From Rodentibacter myodis (GTDB taxonomy: Bacteria; Pseudomonadota; Gammaproteobacteria; Enterobacterales; Pasteurellaceae), in assembly GCF_001999305.1 (NCBI RefSeq), contig NZ_MLHQ01000017.1, positions 1-44,313 of the forward strand: DNA of 44,313 nt, read 5' to 3'. The notes beneath the pieces were generated by a model. The model was not told the DNA's origin and did not search any database. It saw only the letters and a program-made list of their open reading frames with translations. The first letter of the stretch is position 1. Every line of letters begins with the position of its first letter. The translations under genes were made by a program, and so were the position numbers. Below, piece after piece: positions 8,792-18,250 of the stretch.

Positions 8792-10231
8792 TTAGTCTTG
8801 GTAAATTCGGTTGTAAAGCGAACTTTCAAACTGTACTAACGGGGCGCGTTTGGTTTTGCTTTCAAGATCGCCGGTGGAGTAGCCGTTGATAAATTGTACG
8901 AAAGCGACTTTTTCGCCCCGAGCGTTCGTCATAAAGCCGGCAAGGTTATAAACACCTTTTAATGACCCTGTTTTGGCGATGACATTTTTCACTAAAGGTG
9001 GATTAATTAAGCCACCACGTCCACTGATCGTGCCATCTACGCCGGCGATGGGGAAGGTTTCCATTAAATGGAATTTGTCTTCATTTTTTGCAATGTATTC
9101 CAACACGGAAAGCATTGTTTTTGGGGCAACGAGATTATGACGGGAAAGTCCGGAGCCGTCTGCCAAAATGCTGTTGCCGAATTTTATTCCTTGTTTTTGT
9201 AATACGGATTTCACCGCCAATGTTCCCAGCTGGAAAGAGGCAGGGCGTTTGTAATAATGATAGGCAACGGCTCGGAATAAAGAATCGGCAATTTGGTTGT
9301 CGGATTTTTTCATCATTTTTTTCAATAAATCCGGTAAAGGTTTAGAGAAATGCTGTGCAATTAATTGTCCTTGCTGCGGTTTTTGAGGTTGCAATATTTT
9401 CCCATTAAATTCAATGCCTAAACGTTTTAATTGACGCTGTATAATGGCGGCAGCGTAGGCATCGGGATCTTGCACGGCAAAACTTAAACCGAAGGGTTTG
9501 GCTTGGCGGGCAAGGCAACCTTTCACTTGATAGCGGTTATTATCGTGTACCACCACATCTAATTGGCAATAAGGGGCTTCATTTGGGGCGGCAACATAAA
9601 CCTGACCGAAAACCTGAATCGGGAATTGTGCCGGTACACTGATTTTGACGGTTTCACCCACTGCCAGATTGGCATCCAGTTCGGCATAAAAACAGTTATT
9701 ATCAATGTTTGCGGCAGAAGGTGGAGAGTTGAAGCACATTGTTAAATCATTCCAAATCCAACCTAAGCCACGATCGTGACTGGCAAAAACGGATGTATCA
9801 AGAACCAAATCACCGCTAATTTTAGCCACGCCTTGTTTTTTTAGTTCTGCCAATAAACCATAAAGCTGACCGCTTGTAAGATCGGGATCGCCGGTAAAAC
9901 GCACAATTAAATTACCGTTTAATTGATTATTTTGAATTTTACCGTTTGTTAATAATGCGGTTTCAAATTTGAACTCATCCCCTAAGACTAATTTTGCCGC
10001 CACCGCGGTGAAAACTTTTTGTGTACTTGCCGGCAGCATAAATGTGTCGCCGTGATAGTTGGCAATAAGGGCATTTTGATTCAAATTTTTAGCGATGACA
10101 CCAACACTTGCCCCTTCCGGTAATTGTTGTGTAAGGGAGGCAACATCCACCTCGGCAATAGCAGGAAGGGAAAGGCTGAAAGAAAGAAAAAGGGTACGAA
10201 GTGCGGTCGAAATTGTAGATAATTTTGTCAT
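8792..10231 (-). CDS. dacB: D-alanyl-D-alanine carboxypeptidase/endopeptidase (PBP4)
   Basis: This 479-residue periplasmic penicillin-binding protein of the S13 peptidase family trims and cleaves peptidoglycan cross-links. A signal peptide ends near residue 26 (LPAIAE). The three active-site motifs are S69-T-Q-K72, S310-D-N312 and K420-T-G422. The long insertion between the first two motifs is typical of the class. It is divergent from greA, the order I recall in H. influenzae. Confidence 0.95.
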   Translation of the reverse strand: MTKLSTISTALRTLFLSFSLSLPAIAEVDVASLTQQLPEGASVGVIAKNLNQNALIANYHGDTFMLPASTQKVFTAVAAKLVLGDEFKFETALLTNGKIQNNQLNGNLIVRFTGDPDLTSGQLYGLLAELKKQGVAKISGDLVLDTSVFASHDRGLGWIWNDLTMCFNSPPSAANIDNNCFYAELDANLAVGETVKISVPAQFPIQVFGQVYVAAPNEAPYCQLDVVVHDNNRYQVKGCLARQAKPFGLSFAVQDPDAYAAAIIQRQLKRLGIEFNGKILQPQKPQQGQLIAQHFSKPLPDLLKKMMKKSDNQIADSLFRAVAYHYYKRPASFQLGTLAVKSVLQKQGIKFGNSILADGSGLSRHNLVAPKTMLSVLEYIAKNEDKFHLMETFPIAGVDGTISGRGGLINPPLVKNVIAKTGSLKGVYNLAGFMTNARGEKVAFVQFINGYSTGDLESKTKRAPLVQFESSLYNRIYQD

Positions 10232-10247
10232 ATTTTCGGGTTATCGG

Positions 10248-10276
10248 TTGCTATTTTTTTTCAGACGAACAATAAT
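10248..10276 (+). promoter_or_regulatory. Probable greA promoter
   Basis: TTGCTA (10248-10253) and AATAAT (10271-10276) are 17 bases apart, giving a leader of about 110 bases before greA. Confidence 0.55.
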
Positions 10277-10334
10277 AGCCACCGAGCGGATGAGAGTAAA
10301 TCATTTTCTCATTTCAATCTATTTTATTTGACTG

Positions 10335-10366
10335 CGGCAAGATTTGAGATCTTGCCGTGGTTTTCT
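10335..10366 (+). promoter_or_regulatory. Terminator-like hairpin in the greA leader
   Basis: CGGCAAGAT and ATCTTGCCG form a perfect 9-bp stem with a five-base loop, followed by a T-rich tract (TGGTTTTCTTTT), all before the greA ribosome-binding site. In E. coli the greA leader also carries a terminator that autoregulates greA and yields small RNA. A parallel role here is inference. Confidence 0.5.
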
Positions 10367-10394
10367 TTTGACTAAATTTTGAGGAAAACAATCG

Positions 10395-10871
10395 ATGAAA
10401 CAAATCCCAATGACAGTTCGTGGTGCGGAGCAGTTAAGAGAAGAATTAGATTTTTTAAAAAATGTACGCCGTCCGGAAATTATTAAAGCCATTGCCGAAG
10501 CGCGAGAACACGGTGATTTAAAAGAAAATGCAGAATATCACGCAGCACGTGAACAGCAAGGATTCTGCGAAGGCCGTATTCAAGAAATTGAAGGAAAATT
10601 GGCAAATTGTCAGATCATTGATGTAACAAAAATGCCAAATAACGGAAAAGTCATTTTTGGCGCGACAGTCGTTTTGGTGAATGTGGATACCGAGGAAGAA
10701 GTCACCTATCAAATTGTAGGCGATGATGAAGCGGATATTAAAGCCGGTTTGATTTCGGTCAATTCCCCGATTGCACGCGGTTTAATCGGTAAAGAATTAG
10801 ACGACACGGTAAATATCACAACACCGGGCGGCACGGTTGAGTTTGAAATTATTGAAGTAAATTATATTTAA
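10395..10871 (+). CDS. greA: Transcription elongation factor GreA
   Basis: This 158-residue protein enters the RNA polymerase secondary channel and rescues backtracked complexes by stimulating transcript cleavage. The N-terminal coiled-coil (about residues 1-75) includes the acidic tip [17 protein letters not shown], and the C-terminal FKBP-like domain follows. Length and motifs match the family exactly. The strong SD is GAGGAA. Confidence 0.97.
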   Translation: MKQIPMTVRGAEQLREELDFLKNVRRPEIIKAIAEAREHGDLKENAEYHAAREQQGFCEGRIQEIEGKLANCQIIDVTKMPNNGKVIFGATVVLVNVDTEEEVTYQIVGDDEADIKAGLISVNSPIARGLIGKELDDTVNITTPGGTVEFEIIEVNYI

Positions 10872-10878
10872 TGATTAA

Positions 10879-10921
10879 AAAAGTGCGGTTAAAAATCTCT
10901 TTGAATTTTAACCGCACTTTT
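10879..10921. terminator. Bidirectional terminator from an inverted uptake-sequence pair
   Basis: A perfect 16-bp inverted repeat consists of AAAAGTGCGGTTAAAA facing TTTTAACCGCACTTTT, with an 11-base loop. It lies between the convergent greA and yhbY genes, and A/T runs at both ends serve each direction. Confidence 0.85.
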
Positions 10922-10926
10922 ATGTT

Positions 10927-11226
10927 TTATTTACGGGGAAGTTGAATTTTGCTTTCTTCACTTGGGCGATAGAGTACCAAGATATGACCGATGGTTTGAA
11001 CTTGAGTCGCTTTGGTTTCACGCACAATGGCATCAATAATTAATTGCTTGGTTTCACGATCGGCACCGGCAATTTTCACTTTAATGAGTTCGTGATGATC
11101 CAATGCATTTTCAATTTCGGCTAATACCCCTTCGGTTAAGCCATTACCGCCCAGCATTACCACCGGATTTAGATGGTGTGCAAGACCTTTTAAATATTGT
11201 TTTTGTTTGGTTGATAAGGTTGTCAT
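10927..11226 (-). CDS. yhbY: Ribosome assembly RNA-binding protein YhbY
   Basis: This 99-residue single CRS1-YhbY (CRM) domain protein is associated with pre-50S ribosomal subunits. The RNA-binding GxxG-type loop is visible as VVMLGGNGLTEGV, preceded by LKGLAHHLNP. It is transcribed divergently from rlmE, another 50S assembly gene. Confidence 0.92.
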   Translation of the reverse strand: MTTLSTKQKQYLKGLAHHLNPVVMLGGNGLTEGVLAEIENALDHHELIKVKIAGADRETKQLIIDAIVRETKATQVQTIGHILVLYRPSEESKIQLPRK

Positions 11227-11369
11227 TAAAAATCCTTAAAAATGAAGTCAGAACGAAAAAAGAGCGGTCAGAAAAAACGGTGTTTTTTAGAGAATGCCAC
11301 TCTTGAATTCGGCAGATTGTACCCAAATATAGGCGAAGTTACAAAAAATAATATAAAAAGATAAAGATT

Positions 11370-12008
11370 ATGGGAAAGAAAAAACGCTCGGCGAGTTCTT
11401 CGCGTTGGTTAAATGAACATTTTAAAGATCCGTTTGTGCAGAAAGCACATAAGCAAAAATTGCGTTCTCGTGCTTATTTTAAACTGGATGAAATTCAGCA
11501 AACAGATCGACTATTTAAAGCAGGGATGACGGTCGTTGATCTTGGTGCCGCGCCGGGGGGCTGGTCGCAATATGTGGTGAGCCAAATTGGCGGTAAAGGG
11601 CGTGTGATAGCCTGTGATATTTTAGAGATGGACCCTATTGTCGGTGTTGATTTTTTACAAGGTGATTTCCGTGATGAAAATGTGCTAAATGCACTTTTAG
11701 ATCGCGTGGGTGAAGCCAAAGTCGATGTGGTGATGTCCGATATGGCACCTAATTTCAGTGGAATGCCTTCCGTAGATATTCCACGAGCGATGTATTTGGT
11801 AGAACTTGCGTTGGATATGTGCAAGCAGGTGTTGGCAACCAAAGGGAGTTTTGTGGTGAAAGTATTCCAAGGGGAAGGCTTTGATGAATATTTGAAAGAG
11901 ATCCGCACGCTTTTTACCGTGGTGAAGGTGCGTAAACCCGAAGCCTCGCGCGGACGTTCCCGTGAGGTGTATATTGTGGCGACCGGTTATAAAGGCGAAT
12001 TGCTTTGA
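11370..12008 (+). CDS. rlmE: 23S rRNA (uridine-2552-2'-O)-methyltransferase
   Basis: This 212-residue RrmJ/FtsJ enzyme methylates U2552 in the 50S A-loop late in assembly. The SAM motif [12 protein letters not shown] follows a catalytic lysine in [20 protein letters not shown] supplies the catalytic aspartate, and [10 protein letters not shown] the second lysine. The gene is 71 bases ahead of ftsH in the conserved rlmE-ftsH pair. Confidence 0.95.
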   Translation: MGKKKRSASSSRWLNEHFKDPFVQKAHKQKLRSRAYFKLDEIQQTDRLFKAGMTVVDLGAAPGGWSQYVVSQIGGKGRVIACDILEMDPIVGVDFLQGDFRDENVLNALLDRVGEAKVDVVMSDMAPNFSGMPSVDIPRAMYLVELALDMCKQVLATKGSFVVKVFQGEGFDEYLKEIRTLFTVVKVRKPEASRGRSREVYIVATGYKGELL

Positions 12009-12079
12009 TAGCTTTTCATTAGCCCTGATATATAGTATCTTGTGACGATTTTATTAACTTAGAAAAGGCAGGTTAAACT

Positions 12080-13990
12080 TTGAACGATATGGTCAAAAAT
12101 TTGGTACTCTGGATTGTGGTAGCGGTTGTTATGATGACAGCTTATCAGAGTTTCAATTCTTCTTCAGTGGAGAATTCCACAGACTATACCACCTTTGTTT
12201 ATGATGTGAGCAATGGTCAAGTGAAAGAGGCACGTTTTGATACCAATGAAATCACGGTTATCAAAAATGACGGCTCAAAATATATGACTGTAATGCCGCC
12301 ATTGGAAGACAAAAAATTACTTGATGATTTATTGAGTAAAAAAGTGAAAGTGGAAGGCACACCTTTTGAAAAACGTAGCATTATTTCACAAATTTTAATT
12401 TCTTGGTTCCCAATGTTATTCCTTGTGGGCGTGTGGATTTTCTTTATGCGACAAATGCAAGGTGGCGGCGGTAAGGCGATGAGCTTTGGTAAAAGCCGTG
12501 CAAAAATGCTGAATCAAGATCAAATCAAAGTGACTTTTGCCGATGTTGCAGGTTGTGATGAAGCCAAGGAAGAAGTGGGTGAAATCGTAGATTTCTTACG
12601 TGATCCGGGAAAATTCCAAAATTTAGGCGGAAAAATTCCGAAAGGTGTCTTGATGGTTGGCCCACCGGGAACAGGTAAAACCTTATTGGCAAAAGCCATT
12701 GCCGGTGAAGCAAAAGTGCCGTTTTTCACCATTTCCGGTTCTGACTTTGTAGAGATGTTTGTGGGCGTGGGGGCTTCCCGTGTTCGTGATATGTTTGAAC
12801 AGGCAAAGAAAAATGCGCCTTGTTTAATTTTTATTGATGAAATTGATGCGGTAGGCCGCCAACGTGGTGCAGGTTTAGGTGGTGGTCACGATGAACGTGA
12901 ACAAACCCTTAACCAAATGCTGGTTGAAATGGATGGTTTTGGTGGCAATGATGGTGTTATCGTGATTGCCGCAACCAACCGCCCTGATGTTTTAGATCCG
13001 GCGTTAACCCGTCCGGGACGTTTTGACCGCCAAGTGGTGGTAGGATTGCCTGATGTGAAAGGCCGTGAACAAATTTTACAAGTGCATATGCGTAAAGTGC
13101 CGGTGGCGGATGATGTGGATGCAATGACATTAGCACGCGGTACGCCGGGCTATTCCGGTGCAGATTTGGCGAATTTGGTGAACGAAGCCGCCTTATTTGC
13201 TGCACGTAGTAATAAACGTACCGTATCAATGCTTGAGTTTGAAAAAGCAAAAGACAAAATCAATATGGGGCCGGAACGCCGCACAATGATTATGACGGAG
13301 AAACAAAAAGAATCGACTGCATATCACGAAGCCGGTCACGCCATTGTGGGTTATTTAGTGCCTGAACACGATCCTGTGCATAAAGTCACAATTATTCCTC
13401 GCGGTCGTGCTTTAGGGGTAACGTTCTTCCTGCCGGAAGGCGATCAGGTGAGCATTAGCCAAAAACAATTGGAAAGTAAACTTTCCACCCTTTATGCAGG
13501 GCGTTTGGCGGAAGATTTGATTTACGGTGAAGAAAATATCTCCACCGGTGCATCAAATGATATTAAGGTGGCAACCAATATTGCCCGCAATATGGTGACG
13601 CAATGGGGCTTCTCTGACAAACTGGGCCCGATTCTTTATTCTGAAGATGAGGGGGAAGTGTTCTTAGGTCGTTCAATGGCGAAAGCAAAACATATGTCGG
13701 ATGAAACGGCACACGCGATTGATGAAGAAGTCCGTGCCATTGTCACCCGTAATTATGAACGTGCAAGACAGTTGCTTATCGACAATATGGATATTTTGCA
13801 CGCGATGAAAGACGCGTTAGTAAAATATGAAACCATTGAAGAGCCACAAATCAAGCAGTTAATGAATCGTGAACCGGTTACACCGCCTTCAGGTTGGGAA
13901 GAACCTAAAACTTCACAGGCGGCTTATTCAAACAGCACAACTGAAAATAAACAGGAAAGTGCGGTTGAAAAACCTCAAGATTCCGAATAA
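12080..13990 (+). CDS. ftsH: ATP-dependent zinc metalloprotease FtsH
   Basis: This 636-residue hexameric inner-membrane AAA+ protease degrades misfolded membrane proteins and regulators such as LpxC. Two membrane segments (about residues 7-23 and 103-124) flank a periplasmic domain. Walker A GPPGTGKT is at 194-201, followed by [11 protein letters not shown] and the arginine-finger region. The zinc site HEAGH is at 416-420. I start at the TTG at 12080 because AGGCAGG lies seven bases before it. The in-frame ATG at 12089 would be too far from that site. A strong terminator follows. Confidence 0.96.
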   Translation: MNDMVKNLVLWIVVAVVMMTAYQSFNSSSVENSTDYTTFVYDVSNGQVKEARFDTNEITVIKNDGSKYMTVMPPLEDKKLLDDLLSKKVKVEGTPFEKRSIISQILISWFPMLFLVGVWIFFMRQMQGGGGKAMSFGKSRAKMLNQDQIKVTFADVAGCDEAKEEVGEIVDFLRDPGKFQNLGGKIPKGVLMVGPPGTGKTLLAKAIAGEAKVPFFTISGSDFVEMFVGVGASRVRDMFEQAKKNAPCLIFIDEIDAVGRQRGAGLGGGHDEREQTLNQMLVEMDGFGGNDGVIVIAATNRPDVLDPALTRPGRFDRQVVVGLPDVKGREQILQVHMRKVPVADDVDAMTLARGTPGYSGADLANLVNEAALFAARSNKRTVSMLEFEKAKDKINMGPERRTMIMTEKQKESTAYHEAGHAIVGYLVPEHDPVHKVTIIPRGRALGVTFFLPEGDQVSISQKQLESKLSTLYAGRLAEDLIYGEENISTGASNDIKVATNIARNMVTQWGFSDKLGPILYSEDEGEVFLGRSMAKAKHMSDETAHAIDEEVRAIVTRNYERARQLLIDNMDILHAMKDALVKYETIEEPQIKQLMNREPVTPPSGWEEPKTSQAAYSNSTTENKQESAVEKPQDSE

Positions 13991-13995
13991 TCAAC

Positions 13996-14026
13996 AAAAA
14001 CCTTCCTTATTAGGAAGGTTTTTTTA
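13996..14026 (+). terminator. Rho-independent terminator of rlmE-ftsH
   Basis: AACCTTCCT and AGGAAGGTT form a perfect stem with a TATT loop, flanked by A5 and T7. Confidence 0.92.
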
Positions 14027-14091
14027 TATCGGTATATTGATGATATAGGTTATGCCCTGAAAACAAAGGTCAGTATTTTTCCCGTGCATTA

Positions 14092-14120
14092 TTCTTTTCT
14101 TGAATGGATTTCGCTATAAT
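14092..14120 (+). promoter_or_regulatory. Probable folP promoter
   Basis: A consensus TATAAT at 14115-14120 is preceded by a weak TTCTTT 17 bases upstream. It would give a leader of about 33 bases to folP. Confidence 0.5.
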
Positions 14121-14159
14121 TCCCCACCTCAAATTCATTCCAAAAATTGACCGCACTTT

Positions 14160-14987
14160 ATGAAACTTTATGCCAACGGCAAATGCTTAGACTTATCTAC
14201 GCCTCAAATTATGGGGATTTTAAATTTTACGCCGGATTCTTTTTCCGATAGTGGGCGGTTTTTTAGCCTCGATAAGGCATTGTTCCAAGTGGAAAAAATG
14301 CTTAATGAAGGGGCAACAATGATTGATATTGGCGGCGAATCGACCCGCCCAATGGCAGATGAAGTATCGGAACAAGAAGAACTTCATCGTGTCGTACCGT
14401 TGGTAGAAGCCGTTCATCAGCGTTTTGATTGTTGGATTTCGGTGGATTCTTCAAAAGCAAGGGTAATGCAAGAATCCGCGAAAGTGGGAATGGATTTAAT
14501 CAATGATATTCGCGCGTTGCAAGCGCCAAATGCTTTACAAACTGCAGTGGAATTGGCATTACCCGTTTGTATTATGCATATGCAAGGGCAACCACGCACA
14601 ATGCAGGTTGATCCTCATTATGAAGATGTGGTGGAAGATGTTTTCCATTTTCTACATAAACGCTCTCAAGAATGTATTTCGGCAGGGGTGAAAAAAGAAA
14701 ATCTCATTTGGGATATGGGATTTGGTTTTGGCAAAACCGTTCAACACAACTACAAATTATTGCAACAACTCGCGGTATTTTGCCAAGAAGGGTATCCGGT
14801 GCTTGCCGGTTTATCGCGTAAATCAATGATTGGTACAGTGTTGGATAAGCCCGTTGAGGAACGCCTGATTGGCAGCGTTGTCGGGGCATTAATTGCAGCT
14901 CAAAATGGGGCAAAAATTTTACGCGTGCACGATGTGGCGGCAACGTCCGATGCACTAAAAATTTGGCAGGCGACAGAAAACGCCTAA
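14160..14987 (+). CDS. folP: Dihydropteroate synthase
   Basis: This 275-residue TIM-barrel enzyme joins p-aminobenzoate to the pterin pyrophosphate in folate synthesis and is the sulfonamide target. Signatures are GILNFTPDSFSDSG, MIDIGGESTRPMA, SVDSSKARVM, GMDLINDIRA and GLSRKSMIG. There is no recognisable SD. The bases directly before the ATG are an uptake sequence (GACCGCACTTT), so initiation may be weak or leader-dependent. glmM follows 26 bases downstream, the usual pairing. Confidence 0.95.
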   Translation: MKLYANGKCLDLSTPQIMGILNFTPDSFSDSGRFFSLDKALFQVEKMLNEGATMIDIGGESTRPMADEVSEQEELHRVVPLVEAVHQRFDCWISVDSSKARVMQESAKVGMDLINDIRALQAPNALQTAVELALPVCIMHMQGQPRTMQVDPHYEDVVEDVFHFLHKRSQECISAGVKKENLIWDMGFGFGKTVQHNYKLLQQLAVFCQEGYPVLAGLSRKSMIGTVLDKPVEERLIGSVVGALIAAQNGAKILRVHDVAATSDALKIWQATENA

Positions 14988-15013
14988 GTTGAAAAAATTA
15001 AAGGAATTGTATT

Positions 15014-16348
15014 ATGGCAAATCGTAAATATTTCGGAACAGACGGTGTACGTGGCAAAGTAGGCACATATCCAATTACACCGGATTTCGCCCTTAAATTA
15101 GGGTGGGCAGCAGGAAAAGTGTTGGCTTCGCAAGGCTCAAAAACCGTCTTAATTGGTAAAGATACCCGTATTTCCGGCTATATGTTGGAATCTGCATTAG
15201 AAGCAGGGCTGGCGGCAGCCGGTTTATCAGCGGCATTTACCGGCCCAATGCCAACACCTGCGATTGCTTATTTAACCCGTACTTTCCGTGCGGAAGCAGG
15301 GATTGTGATTTCTGCCTCGCACAACCCTTATTATGATAACGGGATCAAATTTTTCTCTGCACAAGGCACAAAATTACCGGATGAAATTGAAGAAGCCATT
15401 GAAGCAATGCTTGAACAACCAATGGATTGTGTAGAATCCGCCGAATTAGGGAAAGCCAGTCGTATCAATGATGCCGCCGGTCGTTATATTGAATTTTGTA
15501 AAGGTACCTTTCCGGCACATCTTGGTTTAGAAGGATACAAAATTGTGGTGGATTGTGCGAATGGTGCAACTTACCATATCGCACCAAATGTTTTGCGTGA
15601 ATTGGGTGCGGAAGTGATTGAAATCGGTACTGATCCGAATGGCGTGAATATCAATGAAAAATGCGGTGCAACAGATGTGCGGGCATTGCAGGAAAAAGTC
15701 TTAGAAGTAAAAGCTGATGTGGGATTGGCTTATGATGGTGACGGCGATCGCATTATGATGGTGGATCACCTTGGGAATAAAGTTGATGGCGATCAAATCT
15801 TATTTATCATTGCGCGTGAAGCCTTGCGTTCGGGGCAATTAAAAGGCGGTGTCGTTGGAACATTAATGAGTAATATGAGCCTTGAAATTGCATTAAAAAT
15901 GCTAGGCGTGCCTTTTGTTCGCGCCAATGTGGGCGACCGTTATGTTTTAGAAAAAATGGTTGAACACGGTTGGACACTGGGGGGCGAAAATTCCGGTCAT
16001 ATCATTATTTCCGATAAAAACACAACCGGTGACGGCATTATTGCCTCACTTGCCGTGCTTTCAGCAATGGTTCAGCACAAACTTTCTTTAAATGAACTCG
16101 CCGGTGCGGTGAAATTATTTCCTCAAGTCTTAATTAATGTACGTTTTGCCGGTGGCACAAATCCATTAGAAAGTGAAGCGGTAAAAACCGTTGCCGCAGA
16201 GGTGGAAAAACGCTTAGAAGGCAAAGGGCGTATTTTGTTACGCAAATCAGGTACTGAGCCGTTGATTCGCGTAATGGTGGAATGTCAGGATGCCGAATTG
16301 GCTCAGCAATGTGCTGAAGAAATTGCCGAAGCTGTAAAAACAAATTAA
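15014..16348 (+). CDS. glmM: Phosphoglucosamine mutase
   Basis: This 444-residue enzyme interconverts glucosamine-6-phosphate and glucosamine-1-phosphate, feeding UDP-GlcNAc, peptidoglycan and LPS. The phosphoserine loop is ASHNP with S102. The metal loop is YDGDGDR, the sugar loop GGENSGH, and the phosphate-binding [12 protein letters not shown] is near the C-terminus. The SD is AAAGGA. An inverted uptake-sequence terminator follows. Confidence 0.97.
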   Translation: MANRKYFGTDGVRGKVGTYPITPDFALKLGWAAGKVLASQGSKTVLIGKDTRISGYMLESALEAGLAAAGLSAAFTGPMPTPAIAYLTRTFRAEAGIVISASHNPYYDNGIKFFSAQGTKLPDEIEEAIEAMLEQPMDCVESAELGKASRINDAAGRYIEFCKGTFPAHLGLEGYKIVVDCANGATYHIAPNVLRELGAEVIEIGTDPNGVNINEKCGATDVRALQEKVLEVKADVGLAYDGDGDRIMMVDHLGNKVDGDQILFIIAREALRSGQLKGGVVGTLMSNMSLEIALKMLGVPFVRANVGDRYVLEKMVEHGWTLGGENSGHIIISDKNTTGDGIIASLAVLSAMVQHKLSLNELAGAVKLFPQVLINVRFAGGTNPLESEAVKTVAAEVEKRLEGKGRILLRKSGTEPLIRVMVECQDAELAQQCAEEIAEAVKTN

Positions 16349-16357
16349 TTTATTTTT

Positions 16358-16389
16358 TGACCGCACGCTTATAAAAGTGCGGTCATTTT
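16358..16389 (+). terminator. Terminator from inverted uptake sequences after glmM
   Basis: TGACCGCAC and GTGCGGTCA form a 9-bp perfect stem followed by TTTTC. Confidence 0.75.
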
Positions 16390-16420
16390 CTTTGTATTTT
16401 TCTTGATATAGGAAAGCAAT

Positions 16421-16906
16421 ATGAAAATTTTCATTATGCGCCACGGCGAATCCGAAGTGATGGCAAAAACAGATAAAGATCGTCATCTCACGGAATATGG
16501 TAAAAAACAAGCCTTTGCACAAGGGGAATGGTTAAAAAACTTCACAAAATCCACTGCACTTTCATTACAACGGGTTTTGGTGAGTCCCTATGTTCGAGCC
16601 CTAGAAACCTTTGAACAAGTTAATATTGCCTTTGCAGACGGCTTAAAGCCTAATTTAGAAATTTGGGAAGGCATCACGCCTTATGGATCGGCTGAATTAG
16701 TAACGGATTATCTTTCCGTATTGAAAAAGGAAGGAATTGAATCCGTCTTAATTATTTCCCATTTGCCTCTCGTTGGAGAAATGGTGGCAGATTTATATGG
16801 CAAGCGAAATCCTATCAGTTTTTATCCTGCGACCATTGCGCAAATCGAATGGCAAAACGGAAAAGGTGAAATTATTAGCCGTAGTTATCCACCGGAAATG
16901 TTGTAA
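16421..16906 (+). CDS. sixA: Phosphohistidine phosphatase SixA
   Basis: This 161-residue histidine phosphatase dephosphorylates phosphohistidine on signalling or phosphotransfer proteins. The catalytic RHG motif (R7-H8-G9 in FIMRHGESE) is followed by VSPYVRALET, and the second histidine is in IISHLPLVGE. It has its own SD and lies beyond the glmM terminator, so it may be partly independent of folP-glmM. Confidence 0.93.
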   Translation: MKIFIMRHGESEVMAKTDKDRHLTEYGKKQAFAQGEWLKNFTKSTALSLQRVLVSPYVRALETFEQVNIAFADGLKPNLEIWEGITPYGSAELVTDYLSVLKKEGIESVLIISHLPLVGEMVADLYGKRNPISFYPATIAQIEWQNGKGEIISRSYPPEML

Positions 16907-17163
16907 TTTGTTTGATTTTTAATCTTTTTGAAGATTTTTTGCCTTTACAAAAAATAAATTTTAAATGGGGAACTTTTTAGAAACCCTTTAATTTCAATAT
17001 GTTATTGAAGAATTGACAGTATTATTGTTCGCTTTAGAAATAATAAAATGTAAATTTTGCTTTTGGGTATTTTCTTTTTCATTTTTTTCTGTAAACTTCG
17101 CCCGCAAAGCAAATCTGCTTTGATAATATATTTTCCCCTTTTACCCCTCATAGGAGATAAACA
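16907..17163. other. AT-rich non-coding leader region of the repeat lipoprotein
   Basis: No open frame is visible. TTGACA at 17013 lacks a good -10 at standard spacing. CAAAGCA (17105) and TGCTTTG (17116) can form a small hairpin just before GATAATAT. The region probably holds the promoter of the lipoprotein gene. Confidence 0.4.
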
Positions 17164-17784
17164 ATGAAAAAATCAGTATTAGCCGTATTAGTATTAGGTG
17201 CAAGTTTAACCGTAACAGGTTGTTTTGATAAACAAGAAACTACACAAAAAGTAGAAGCAGCAAAAGAATCTGTGGCAAATGCCGCAACAAATGTTAAGGA
17301 TGCGGCGGTAAGTGCAGCGGCAGATGTGAAAGATTCTGCCAAACAAGCCGTAGCGGATGTGAAAGATGCCGCAGCGAATGCAATGGATTCAGCTAAATCA
17401 ATGGCAACAGATGCAAAAGATTCCACAATGGAAAAAGCAACTGAAATGAAAGATGCTGCGGTAGAAAAAGTAGAAGAAGCGAAAGATGCTGCGGTAGAAA
17501 AAGTAGAAGAAGCGAAAGATGCTGCGGTAGAAAAAGTAGAAGAAGCGAAAGATGCGGCGAAAGCAAAAATTGAAGAAGCAAAAGATGCAGCAATGTCTAA
17601 AGTGGAAGAGATGAAAAACGTAGCGGCAGAGATGAAAGATTCAGCTGCTGAGAAAACCACTGAAATGAAAGATGCTGCAGCGGCTAAAATGGATGAAGCA
17701 AAAGATGCAATGTCTTCAATGAAAGAAGCGGCAAGCGAAAAAATGTCTGAAGCAGCAGATGCCGTAAAAGACGCAGCAAAATAA
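17164..17784 (+). CDS. Repeat-rich alpha-helical lipoprotein (LEA-like)
   Basis: This 206-residue protein has a lipoprotein signal (MKKSVLAVLVLGASLTVTGC, Cys20). The rest is almost pure Ala/Lys/Glu/Asp in 11-residue units of the form KDAAVEKVEEA. Such hendecad repeats predict long amphipathic helix or coiled coil, as in LEA-like and Lpp-like proteins. It is probably anchored in the outer or inner membrane facing the periplasm. No known function can be assigned. The antisense strand also has a long open frame, an artefact of the repetitive composition. A hairpin terminator follows. Confidence 0.85.
   Translation: MKKSVLAVLVLGASLTVTGCFDKQETTQKVEAAKESVANAATNVKDAAVSAAADVKDSAKQAVADVKDAAANAMDSAKSMATDAKDSTMEKATEMKDAAVEKVEEAKDAAVEKVEEAKDAAVEKVEEAKDAAKAKIEEAKDAAMSKVEEMKNVAAEMKDSAAEKTTEMKDAAAAKMDEAKDAMSSMKEAASEKMSEAADAVKDAAK
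17449..17613 (+). repeat. 33-bp in-frame tandem repeats in the lipoprotein gene
   Basis: Three consecutive 33-bp units at 17449-17481, 17482-17514 and 17515-17547 are identical, each encoding KDAAVEKVEEA. Two diverged units follow at 17548-17580 and 17581-17613. Because 33 is divisible by three, copy change would alter length, not reading frame. Confidence 0.9.
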
Positions 17785-17797
17785 TTTTGAGTATTCA

Positions 17798-17838
17798 AAA
17801 ATCCCTACCGGAGTTATCCCGTAGGGATTTTATTTTTT
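17798..17838 (+). terminator. Terminator after the repeat lipoprotein
   Basis: AAAATCCCTAC and GTAGGGATTTT pair across a 12-base loop and are followed by a T-rich run. Confidence 0.85.
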
Positions 17839-17850
17839 TATGAGGAAAAA

Positions 17851-18117
17851 ATGCTTTGTACGATTTATAGAAGTAAGAAGAAGCCGGGAAGCTATCTTTA
17901 TATTCAGAAACGTGATGATTTTTCAGCTGTACCGGAGGCTTTACTGGCTCAATTTGGTCAACCGGAAATCGTAATGATGTTTAATTTGGCAGGAGAGAAA
18001 TCCCTACATAATGCAGATAAGCGTGAAGTTCGTGAAAAAATTGAATCTCAAGGCTTTTACTTGCAAATGCCAAAGCAAGATGATGGCTTATTTAATAGTT
18101 TGAGTGAGATCAAATAA
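17851..18117 (+). CDS. YcgL-domain protein
   Basis: This 88-residue protein matches the YcgL family, with the N-terminal [18 protein letters not shown] and the C-terminal [11 protein letters not shown] typical of it. Its molecular role is not established; E. coli YcgL lies near the Min genes. Here it lies directly after the lipoprotein terminator, with SD GAGG, and precedes bioD. Confidence 0.88.
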   Translation: MLCTIYRSKKKPGSYLYIQKRDDFSAVPEALLAQFGQPEIVMMFNLAGEKSLHNADKREVREKIESQGFYLQMPKQDDGLFNSLSEIK

Positions 18118-18250
18118 TCACCCGATTTCCCGTCAAAAGCCCATAAATCTTGCGTTAGCTCAAGTTATTTCTTTCAAAATGCCTTTAAAATCGACCGCAC
18201 TTTTAGGCTGCTATTTTTAGCCTAATGAAATTGAATTTAAAGGAGAGAAA

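Noticed and set aside
17449-17613. Regular repeats considered as a CRISPR array
   Set aside because: Units are contiguous without spacers and encode a helical protein repeat in frame.
17148-17798. 216-codon open frame antisense to the repeat lipoprotein
   Set aside because: It is a by-product of the Ala/Lys/Glu repeat composition. It has no SD, and its Ala/Ser/Phe pattern is simply the complement. The sense strand has a lipobox, SD and terminator.
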